Below, in pieces: positions 1 through 5,088 of a DNA stretch of 7,700 nucleotides (the first letter of the stretch is position 1; each line of letters opens with the position of its first letter). A model generated the notes under the pieces. That model was not told the DNA's origin. It saw only the letters and a program-made list of their open reading frames with translations, and made no database searches. The stretch comes from an uncultured Collinsella sp. GTDB taxonomy: Bacteria > Actinomycetota > Coriobacteriia > Coriobacteriales > Coriobacteriaceae. The DNA is taken from contig URNI01000094.1 of NCBI GenBank assembly GCA_900549135.1, positions 1 to 7,700 on the forward strand, read 5' to 3'. The translations under genes were made by a program, and so were the position numbers.

Positions 1-1
1 T

Positions 2-49
2 GCTAAATCGTTTGACGAGTTGATTTTTCCCCGCCGCGCCATCCGTTAG
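2..49 (+). CDS. Possible 3' end of a gene starting left of the window
   Basis: This is the only + strand frame open from the window edge for a useful distance. It encodes AKSFDELIFPRRAIR and then a TAG stop, with codon use like the other genes here. The fragment is too short to identify. An alternative is a - strand start at 42 running off the left edge (MARRGKINSS...), but that ATG has no Shine-Dalgarno sequence upstream. Confidence is low. Confidence 0.25.
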   Translation, partial: AKSFDELIFPRRAIR

Positions 50-97
50 ACCGAAGGGCAGGCGAACGTGAAGGAGCTGTGGTGGCGGGGATCGAGG

Positions 98-106
98 TGC
101 TATCTT
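98..106 (+). promoter_or_regulatory. Candidate extended -10 promoter of the small membrane protein
   Basis: TGCTATCTT fits an extended -10 (TGn followed by TATCTT). It would start transcription near 113, giving a leader of about 25 nt before the ATG at 139 that contains the GAGAGGTG ribosome-binding site. No convincing -35 box lies 16-18 bp upstream. This is an inference from sequence only. Confidence 0.3.
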
Positions 107-138
107 GAAAGTCCCGTTTAAAAGAGAGGTGACGCGGT

Positions 139-309
139 ATGGAATTTTCGGCAATGTTGGGCTCGATTGGCCTGTGTGTGGGCGCAATCGTTGCCGCCGC
201 GGTCAGCTACTTTGTGGTCACGGCCATCAAGGGCAAAAAGGCCGAGCGCAAGGAGCGTGAAGCACTTGCGCGGTATAAGGACCAGCAGGACAAGCGCGCA
301 CGGCGATAG
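139..309 (+). CDS. Small single-span membrane protein, 56 aa, function unknown
   Basis: An ATG with a good Shine-Dalgarno sequence (GAGAGGTG, 124-131) opens a 56-residue frame that ends in TAG. Residues 7-30 form one hydrophobic segment (LGSIGLCVGAIVAAAVSYFV and following). The rest, residues 31-56, is a strongly charged Lys/Arg/Glu-rich tail (KGKKAERKEREALARYKDQQ and following) that could form a short helix. By the positive-inside rule this tail should be cytoplasmic, so the N-terminus would face outward. There is no lipobox or cleavable signal-peptide site. I do not recognise a family. It is monocistronic in this window and convergent with the methyltransferase gene, 24 bp away. The ribosome-binding site, codon use and membrane-protein composition support a real gene; size and lack of a known family limit confidence. 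Confidence 0.6.
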   Translation: MEFSAMLGSIGLCVGAIVAAAVSYFVVTAIKGKKAERKEREALARYKDQQDKRARR

Positions 310-334
310 CTTGTTGAGTTTTGAATCCGTGCGC
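296..334. terminator. Possible bidirectional terminator hairpin between convergent genes
   Basis: GCGCACGG (296-303) is the perfect inverse of CCGTGCGC (327-334), with a 23-nt T-rich loop. The hairpin spans the stop of the small + strand gene and reaches the stop of the - strand methyltransferase gene. The T-tract after the right arm is weak (TTTT at 343-346), so termination is only a suggestion. Confidence 0.3.
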
Positions 335-1437
335 TAGCTGCGTTTTCGGACCAGGGCGATATAGAAGCCCTCAAAGTCGCGACTGGGCGGAATGGTCAGC
401 GTGCCGGGCATGCCGTTGGCAATGGCCGAGACGTGGCCGGCGGCAATGGCCTCGGTAAGGGCGTTGCACTCGATATGCGGCTTGTCGCCGGTGTCCTGCG
501 CACGACGCGCTTCGCTTTCGCTCGGCGTGCCGTCGAGGGGGATGAGCTCGCAGTCCATGTGCTTGTCGAGGGCCTCTTGCAGGGCGTCCTCGTTTTCCTG
601 CGGCAAGATCGAACACGTCGAATAGACGAGCGTGCCGCCCGGTTTGAGGGCACCCATGGCGCGGTCCAGAAGTGCTCGCTGCGAGCGGGCGCACTTGCTC
701 AGCAACTGCTCGGTCAGGCCGCGCAGGCTTTTCTCGTTGTCGCTGATGACGGTGCCCGTGCCGGTGCAGGGAGCGTCGAGCAGGATGCGGTCAAAGCGGA
801 AGAACTCGTCGAGCTCGCGTGCGTCGATGCGCATGACGGGCACGTTTTTGGCACCTTGGCGGTGGAGGTTGGACTCAAGCTTTTCGGCGCGGGGAATGCT
901 CATCTCACAGGCGGTGAGGTGCGCCTGTCCCTGGGTGAGGGCGGCGATCTGCGTCGTCTTGCCGCCGGGGGCCGCGCACATGTCCAGGATGTCCTCGCCG
1001 GCCTGGGCGCCCAACACCAAAGGCGGCATCATGGACGACAGGCTCTGCAGGTAGATCTTGCCGTCACGGTAGATGTTGAGGTCCCATAGGTCGGAAACCT
1101 GGGCCTCGGGCAGGATGAAGGCGTCCGGATACCAGGTAACGGTTTGGTGCGCGATGCCGGCGGCGTCGAGTGCCACGGCGATGTCCTCGGCGGTCGCCTT
1201 GAGCGTGTTGGCGCGCAGCGTGACCGGGCGTGTGGCCGCGGCGCCAAAGCCCTCGATCACGAGCTCGGCATCGGCAGGCGTATAGGCGCCAGCAATCGTG
1301 TCGACCATAAAGCGCGGCAGGTCGATGGCACAGGGAAGGGCGGCAAGCTGGTCGGAAAGCTCGGTGGCGGCAAACTGCCTAAGCTTGAGCTCGGGCTTAA
1401 CCTGCTTTTTCTGCTTACGACGACGCGGCTTGGACAT
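334..1437 (-). CDS. RsmB/NOP-family SAM-dependent RNA m5C methyltransferase
   Basis: This 367-residue protein should methylate C5 of a cytosine in rRNA or tRNA, using SAM, in the cytoplasm. Residues 1-20 are a basic, RNA-binding-like tail (MSKPRRRKQKKQVK). Residues 70-80 (RPVTLRANTLK) match the family's N-terminal RNA-binding segment. The Rossmann core has motif I DMCAAPGGKTTQIA (152-165) and an acidic ribose-binding position in CEMS (177-180). Motif IV is DAPCTGTG (221-228, Cys224) and motif VI is YSTCSILPQENE (272-283). In this family the motif VI cysteine (Cys275) is the nucleophile and the motif IV cysteine helps release the product; both are present. The C-terminal EGFYIALVRK fits the family end. 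It lacks the extra PUA-like domain of E. coli RsmF (479 aa) and the NusB-like domain of RsmB, so the exact target is open. The start is supported by GGAAGGA 6 nt upstream. It lies downstream of the synthetase-family gene on the same strand, separated by 151 bp. Confidence 0.93.
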   Translation of the reverse strand: MSKPRRRKQKKQVKPELKLRQFAATELSDQLAALPCAIDLPRFMVDTIAGAYTPADAELVIEGFGAAATRPVTLRANTLKATAEDIAVALDAAGIAHQTVTWYPDAFILPEAQVSDLWDLNIYRDGKIYLQSLSSMMPPLVLGAQAGEDILDMCAAPGGKTTQIAALTQGQAHLTACEMSIPRAEKLESNLHRQGAKNVPVMRIDARELDEFFRFDRILLDAPCTGTGTVISDNEKSLRGLTEQLLSKCARSQRALLDRAMGALKPGGTLVYSTCSILPQENEDALQEALDKHMDCELIPLDGTPSESEARRAQDTGDKPHIECNALTEAIAAGHVSAIANGMPGTLTIPPSRDFEGFYIALVRKRS

Positions 1438-1456
1438 CCGTCTTTCCTTCCACCTA

Positions 1457-1577
1457 AATGATTGTTCTGGGACGGGGATTAAAAAATCATTCCATGACCC
1501 CCGTCACAAAAAGACTGTACTGTGGCGCCCGGGAATGATTTTTTAATCCCCGTCCCAGAATAATCATTCCCGGGCGC
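1457..1577. repeat. Nested palindromic element (REP/MITE-like) between two - strand genes
   Basis: The arm 1457-1493 and the arm 1532-1568 are inverse copies matching at 36 of 37 positions; the single mismatch (G1464 against T1561) is a G-U pair in RNA. The loop is 38 nt. A second inverted repeat overlaps the right arm: 1525-1540 (GCGCCCGGGAATGATT) is a perfect inverse of 1562-1577, with a 21-nt loop, so the element can fold in two mutually exclusive ways. AATGATT and AATCATT also occur at the two ends of the left arm. No coding frame or target-site duplication is evident. The long AT-rich stretch inside a conserved GGGACGGGGATT core looks like a dispersed intergenic repeat rather than a simple terminator. 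It lies after the synthetase-family stop and before the methyltransferase ribosome-binding site, so it will be in any shared transcript. Confidence 0.85.
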
Positions 1578-1588
1578 GTTGCGATTGC

Positions 1589-3739
1589 CTAGTACTGGCT
1601 CTCGTGCTTGCTAAAGAAGTCGAAGCGCGGGGGCAGCGGCTTTACGCGGTGCTCGCCGGGCTTCTCGCCCAGGCTCTCCACAAACTCGTCCGTGGAGGCA
1701 AAGATGTTGTCCCAGCTAAAGAAGGCGACCGGATCGACGTCGAAGTACTCGCAGATGAGCTCGCAGCCAGCCGGGACGATGCCGTGCATGAGCACGGTCG
1801 CCACACGCAGCTCGGTAAAGGCGTCGACCAGGGCCTGCGTCATGGCGGCGTTGGCCGGCCCGCCCTCGAGCTTGTTGGCGGCCTTGGAGGCGTCGCTCCA
1901 GCGCTTGTTGGCGGCGCGCAGGTAGTCGTCGCACACGGCGAGCGCACGGTGCGTCTCGAACTTGTACATGGCCTGTTCAAAGGCAAGGGCGGCCTGCTCG
2001 GCAGCCTCGACCACGGCAGCAGAGGCGGCACCGGCCGGAATGCAGCCGTTGCGATAGGGGCTCTCGTCGCCCTCCTTGACGGCGACGCCGTAGAAGCAGC
2101 TGCGGGCCAGGCGGTTGAACACGCCGGTCAAAAGGGCGCTCTCCTTAAGGGCCGGATCGATAACGCGCTTGTCGTCGCAGGCGCGCACCTCGTTGCCGTC
2201 CTTGTCCTTGCCGGTCACGCGCGTGTCGTATGCCTTGGGGCTAAAGCTCACCGGCTTCTCGGACAGGCCGAGCGACAGCCAATGCGCGCGCATCTGCTCG
2301 CAGGTGTAGTGGTTGAGCAGGTCGTCTGCCGGCGGGGGAGGCGTCTGCGAGGACGAGCTGGCTTTTTTGCCCATGTAGAGCAGGTGATAGCAGGCGCTGA
2401 CGGTGCTCTGCGTAAGGTCCCAACCCAGGGCCTCCCACATGGCGGTCTGAGCGATGCAGTAGAAATAGATGTTGTCCTGACCGATAAACTGGTAGATCTG
2501 AGCGTCGTCAGAGCACCACCAGTCGCGCCAGTCGAGCGAGCTGTGCTGGTAGGTGGGTGCGGGTACCTGCGTGGAATCGGCGGCGGGCTCGCCCATGAGG
2601 GCGGCATCCTGGGCGGCGACACCCTCGGTCACGCCGGCGGCCTTGGCATCGCGCGCGAGCACGGTACGCGTATAGCTGATGGGCGCCCACAGGCTCTCGG
2701 GCCAGCACCAGCAGGTGACGTCGGAGACGCCATCGACCTCGGGCACCGGAACGCCCCAGTCGATGTTACCGGTGATGCGGAAGGGCACGAGCGCCTTGCC
2801 GCTGCGGAAGCGCACGCCGCCGTTGGCGAGCACCGCATGGGCGTCGTCGCGCTCCTTCCAGCTGGGGAAGGTGACGGTAAAGCTGCTCTTGTTGCCCTCG
2901 GGCTCCAGCACGGTGTGCTCGGGGAGCTGGTCCTCGACGGCGTCGAAGGCCTCGCGGAACTTGTTCTGAATATAGAGCTGTGCCGGCAGCAGCCACTCCT
3001 CCATGGTCTTGGAGACCACGGAGCGAACCTGCGGGTTCTGGGCGAGCTTGGCGGTGTAGGTCTTCATAAAGTCGAGGTAGGCCGGCAGGTCAAAGTAGAG
3101 GTTGTCGACCGGGCGCAGCTCGGGCACCTCGCCGGTGAGCTGGCTCTTGGGCGCGATGAGCTCCTCGGGCTCAAACTGGTGACCCAGATCGCACTCGTCG
3201 GCGTACGCCTTCTCGGACTTGCAGCCCTGGATGGGGCAGCGGCCGATCACCTGGCGGCCGTTGAGGAACGTGCCGGCCTTGGCGTCGTAGAACTGCAGCG
3301 TGGAGCGCTTGGAGATGGTGCCCTGCTCGTGCAGGCGCTCGATAATCTCGGCAGTCACTTCGTTGTGAATCTGCGCAGCCGGCTCAAGGCCCGAGCCGCC
3401 GTAGATATCGCAGCTGATGTTGTAGTTGTTGAGGGTCGCGGCCTGGCGGGAGTGATTGGACTCGACGTACTCGCTAATGGACTTGTCGTAGCCTTCGTTT
3501 TCCTTGAGCTTGCGGTAGCTCTCCATGATGGGTGAGCCGTAGCAGTCGGTGCCCGAGGTGAAGATGACGTTCTCGCGGCCCAGACGGTCGCGCAGGAAGC
3601 GGGCGAAGAAGTCGGCCGGGACAAAGACGCCACCGACGTGGCCAAAGTGAAGGCCCTTGTTGCCGTAGGGCTCGCCGGCGGTAACGATGGCGCGGCGAGG
3701 CCAGCTGGGACGGTCGTTCATGGAGTATTTGGATGCCAT
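1589..3739 (-). CDS. metG: Methionyl-tRNA synthetase-family class I tRNA ligase, atypical
   Basis: This 716-residue protein has a class I synthetase fold of the MetRS type. The family charges tRNA-Met with methionine, using ATP, in the cytoplasm. The HIGH motif is HFGH (31-34). GTDCYGSPI (63-71) matches the MetRS GxDxHGTP region. A zinc-knuckle insert follows (Cys168, Cys173, Cys183, His187), then PEELIAPKSQLTGEVPELRP. WPESLWAPISYT (346-357) matches the methionine-pocket segment and FIGQDNIYFY (418-427) matches FIGKDxxYFH. The anticodon helical domain covers about 530-690, with Trp614 aligned to the anticodon-reading Trp. The protein ends at KPLPPRFDFF, the usual end of the MetRS core, and lacks the C-terminal EMAP-like domain. 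Oddities: the KMSKS loop reads GKKASSSSQT (457-466), so its second Lys is Ser; insertions near 255-320 and 360-405 make it about 165 residues longer than the E. coli core. I chose the ATG at 3739 because AAGGAGT lies just upstream; longer frames add unrelated basic sequence. It may be the main MetRS of a divergent clade or a paralogue. Confidence 0.87.
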   Translation of the reverse strand: MASKYSMNDRPSWPRRAIVTAGEPYGNKGLHFGHVGGVFVPADFFARFLRDRLGRENVIFTSGTDCYGSPIMESYRKLKENEGYDKSISEYVESNHSRQAATLNNYNISCDIYGGSGLEPAAQIHNEVTAEIIERLHEQGTISKRSTLQFYDAKAGTFLNGRQVIGRCPIQGCKSEKAYADECDLGHQFEPEELIAPKSQLTGEVPELRPVDNLYFDLPAYLDFMKTYTAKLAQNPQVRSVVSKTMEEWLLPAQLYIQNKFREAFDAVEDQLPEHTVLEPEGNKSSFTVTFPSWKERDDAHAVLANGGVRFRSGKALVPFRITGNIDWGVPVPEVDGVSDVTCWCWPESLWAPISYTRTVLARDAKAAGVTEGVAAQDAALMGEPAADSTQVPAPTYQHSSLDWRDWWCSDDAQIYQFIGQDNIYFYCIAQTAMWEALGWDLTQSTVSACYHLLYMGKKASSSSQTPPPPADDLLNHYTCEQMRAHWLSLGLSEKPVSFSPKAYDTRVTGKDKDGNEVRACDDKRVIDPALKESALLTGVFNRLARSCFYGVAVKEGDESPYRNGCIPAGAASAAVVEAAEQAALAFEQAMYKFETHRALAVCDDYLRAANKRWSDASKAANKLEGGPANAAMTQALVDAFTELRVATVLMHGIVPAGCELICEYFDVDPVAFFSWDNIFASTDEFVESLGEKPGEHRVKPLPPRFDFFSKHESQY

Positions 3740-3742
3740 GGG

Positions 3743-3749
3743 ACTCCTT
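3743..3749 (-). promoter_or_regulatory. Ribosome-binding site fixing the MetRS-family start
   Basis: Read on the - strand, AAGGAGT ends 3 nt before ATG 3739 (AAGGAG ends 4 nt before it), giving MASKYSMNDR. The frame stays open upstream to another ATG at 3832, but that one has no Shine-Dalgarno sequence. Starting there would also put the region around the candidate promoter at 3821-3829 inside the gene. Confidence 0.75.
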
Positions 3750-3820
3750 CGCATATGGTGAGAGCGCGGCCGGGCACAAGGCCTGGCGACGCGGTGGTCA
3801 ATTCGTGCATATCGTTCGAC

Positions 3821-3829
3821 ATTATCGCA
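3821..3829 (-). promoter_or_regulatory. Candidate extended -10 promoter of the MetRS-family gene
   Basis: Read on the - strand, TGCGATAAT is an extended -10 one base from consensus TATAAT. Transcription would start near 3814, leaving a leader of about 75 nt. That leader includes a 7-bp stem (3769-3775 with 3781-3787, one G-U pair) but no T-box hallmark. No clear -35 box is seen. Confidence 0.4.
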
Positions 3830-3857
3830 CATGCGGACGGGTACGTGGCAGGGGCGC

Positions 3858-3863
3858 TATCCT
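3858..3863 (+). promoter_or_regulatory. Candidate -10 box for a leaderless DUF3267-queH transcript
   Basis: TATCCT ends 8 bp before the ATG at 3872, so initiation 7-9 bp downstream of the box would fall on or next to the start codon. No Shine-Dalgarno sequence precedes that ATG, which fits a leaderless mRNA. The -35 region (GGACGG at 3835-3840) is poor, so confidence is low. Confidence 0.3.
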
Positions 3864-3871
3864 AAGATGCT

Positions 3872-4438
3872 ATGAATGAGATTTCCAACATACATGCGTT
3901 TGAAGACGAGGATTTTCTGCACGCCTGCTTTGTGTGGGGGATGGCAGTGCTTGGCGCATTTGCCGTGTGCCTGGTGCCGGTGTTTATGCTGCTGGGCGGG
4001 CCTGCGGACTTGGATGCGGCTGACGCGGGCGGCTGGATGGCCGTCTTGGGATGGATAGTCGGCTTGGCTGCGATCTCAATGGCGTCGTTCGCCGTGCACG
4101 AGCTGGTGCACGGTGTGTTTTTTAAGCTGCTGGCGCCTGCGGGCGCGCAGGTGACCTTTGGGGCGAATCGCGAGACGGCGATGATCTATGCCTGCGCCGA
4201 GGGCGTCGTGTATTCGCGCCGGCGGTACGTGGCGGTTTGCCTAGCGCCGACGGTTGTTGTGACGACAACGCTTGCCCTGGGGTTTGCGTTTTCGGGCTAT
4301 CCGCTGCTGTGCTATCTGGCTGCCGGCTTGCATTTGTCGGGCTGTGTAGGCGACTGGTATTACGTGCGGACCATTTTGCGCGACCGCCGCATTGTCGCCT
4401 GCGAGGATACGTCCTTTGGCGTGCGCTTTTTTGGGTGA
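3872..4438 (+). CDS. DUF3267-like membrane zinc metallopeptidase (putative)
   Basis: This 188-residue integral membrane protein has hydrophobic segments at about 18-41, 56-76, 118-140 and 142-158. The zincin motif HELVH (His76, Glu77, His80), followed by GVFFKLL, sits at the end of the second span, as in DUF3267 and site-2-protease-like intramembrane peptidases. HLSGCVGDWYYV (154-165) near the last span carries His154 and Asp161, where these families keep a third zinc ligand. The ending (DTSFGVRFFG) also resembles DUF3267 proteins. Family membership is inferred from motif and topology; the substrate is unknown, and no DUF3267 member has a firm role that I could apply here. The ATG at 3872 is the first in frame and has no ribosome-binding site, suggesting a leaderless message. 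queH begins 10 bp after its stop with the Shine-Dalgarno sequence overlapping the stop codon, so the two are very likely cotranscribed and perhaps translationally coupled. Confidence 0.82.
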   Translation: MNEISNIHAFEDEDFLHACFVWGMAVLGAFAVCLVPVFMLLGGPADLDAADAGGWMAVLGWIVGLAAISMASFAVHELVHGVFFKLLAPAGAQVTFGANRETAMIYACAEGVVYSRRRYVAVCLAPTVVVTTTLALGFAFSGYPLLCYLAAGLHLSGCVGDWYYVRTILRDRRIVACEDTSFGVRFFG

Positions 4439-4442
4439 GGAG
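4437..4442 (+). promoter_or_regulatory. Ribosome-binding site fixing the queH start
   Basis: GAGGAG overlaps the TGA stop of the upstream gene (4436-4438). It lies 6 nt before the ATG at 4449, but directly abuts the in-frame ATG at 4443, which is too close. Start 4449 gives MKSLLLHACCAPCS, which matches QueH N-termini. Overlap with the preceding stop suggests translational coupling. Confidence 0.75.
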
Positions 4443-4448
4443 ATGTCG

Positions 4449-5024
4449 ATGAAGTCGTTGTTGCTGCATGCGTGCTGTGCACCATGCTCGCTTGAGCCGG
4501 TTCGCCTGCTGCGCGAGGAGGGGTTTGAGCCCACAATCTGCTGGACCAACCCCAATATTCAACCGCGCGATGAATGGCAGCGCCGCTTGGACGAGCTGCG
4601 CCGGTGGTGTGTCGATGGCGACATCGAGCTCATCGAGGCAGGGGAGGACCGCGATCACTGGGAGACCGGCGTGGCACCGCTGGGTGCCGATCGGCCTCGT
4701 CGCTGTCGCGCGTGCTATGCCCTGCGCTTGGCCGAGGCGTGCCGCGTGGCCCAGGAGCGCGGGTTTGAGTTTGTGGGCACGACGCTCGCCGTCTCGCCGT
4801 ATCAGCTGTTCGATACCTGCAATGACGTGCTCAAGCGCCTGGCGGCGGCACGTGGGCTCACTCCGGTGATTCGCGATTTTCGCCCGTATTACCCCGAAGC
4901 GACACGCCGTTCGCGCGAGCTTGGCATGTATCGGCAGAACTACTGCGGCTGCCGCTTCTCGGCTGTCGAGGCGGCCATGGACCGCGCCCGCATCCGCGAC
5001 GAGCGCAAAGCCGCCAAAAAGTAG
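4449..5024 (+). CDS. queH: Epoxyqueuosine reductase QueH
   Basis: QueH (the former DUF208 family) reduces epoxyqueuosine at tRNA position 34 to queuosine, the last step of the pathway. It is a cytoplasmic iron-sulfur enzyme unrelated to the cobalamin-dependent QueG. The 191-residue protein shows the family signatures: LLLHACCAPCS at the N-terminus (Cys9, Cys10, Cys13), TNPNIQP (33-39), RCRACYALRL (85-94; Cys86, Cys89), GTTLAVSPYQ (110-119) and YCGCRFS (165-171; Cys166, Cys168). The cysteines of these motifs carry the [4Fe-4S] cluster and the adjacent metal site in characterised QueH, and all are present. The basic C-terminal tail (RIRDERKAAKK) may contact tRNA; that is inference. Length is in the normal range. 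The gene follows the DUF3267-like gene by 10 bp, and queA begins 64 bp later with its own candidate promoter. An in-frame frame upstream from 4392 exists but lacks a ribosome-binding site and breaks the conserved N-terminus. Confidence 0.94.
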   Translation: MKSLLLHACCAPCSLEPVRLLREEGFEPTICWTNPNIQPRDEWQRRLDELRRWCVDGDIELIEAGEDRDHWETGVAPLGADRPRRCRACYALRLAEACRVAQERGFEFVGTTLAVSPYQLFDTCNDVLKRLAAARGLTPVIRDFRPYYPEATRRSRELGMYRQNYCGCRFSAVEAAMDRARIRDERKAAKK

Positions 5025-5043
5025 TTCATTTGGGACGTCAGCC

Positions 5044-5052
5044 TGCTAGGAT
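5044..5052 (+). promoter_or_regulatory. Candidate extended -10 promoter of queA
   Basis: TGCTAGGAT (TGn plus TAGGAT) lies in the queH-queA gap. TTCATT at 5025-5030 is a weak -35 with 16-bp spacing. Initiation near 5059 would leave a leader of about 30 nt holding the ribosome-binding site. queA may therefore be transcribed on its own as well as by read-through from queH. No preQ1 riboswitch fits in so short a leader. Confidence 0.45.
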
Positions 5053-5074
5053 GTAGAGCGGACTTTAGCAATAT

Positions 5075-5080
5075 AAGGAG
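5075..5080 (+). promoter_or_regulatory. Ribosome-binding site favouring a GTG start for queA
   Basis: AAGGAG lies 8 nt before GTG 5089 and 14 nt before the in-frame ATG at 5095. The spacing favours GTG. The two choices differ by only two residues, and QueA homologues begin near the ATG, so the ATG cannot be excluded. Confidence 0.7.
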
Positions 5081-5088
5081 TATCCGAC

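Noticed and set aside
433..1089. A 218-codon + strand frame inside the methyltransferase gene
   Set aside because: It is antisense to a gene with all catalytic motifs and has shadow-like composition.
1604..3535. A 643-codon + strand frame opposite the MetRS-family gene
   Set aside because: It is a shadow of GC-rich codon bias on the opposite strand. Its Val/Leu/Ala/Gly-rich translation has no motif, while the - strand gene shows many family motifs.
3740..3832. N-terminal extension of the MetRS-family gene to ATG 3832
   Set aside because: It adds 31 residues unlike any synthetase and has no Shine-Dalgarno sequence, whereas ATG 3739 has AAGGAGT close upstream.
3740..3871. T-box riboswitch ahead of the synthetase-family gene
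   Set aside because: Only an isolated ACCGCG is found; the conserved T-box sequence is missing and the leader is too short.
5025..5088. preQ1 riboswitch ahead of queA
   Set aside because: The likely leader is about 30 nt and holds no recognisable pseudoknot arrangement beyond the ribosome-binding site.
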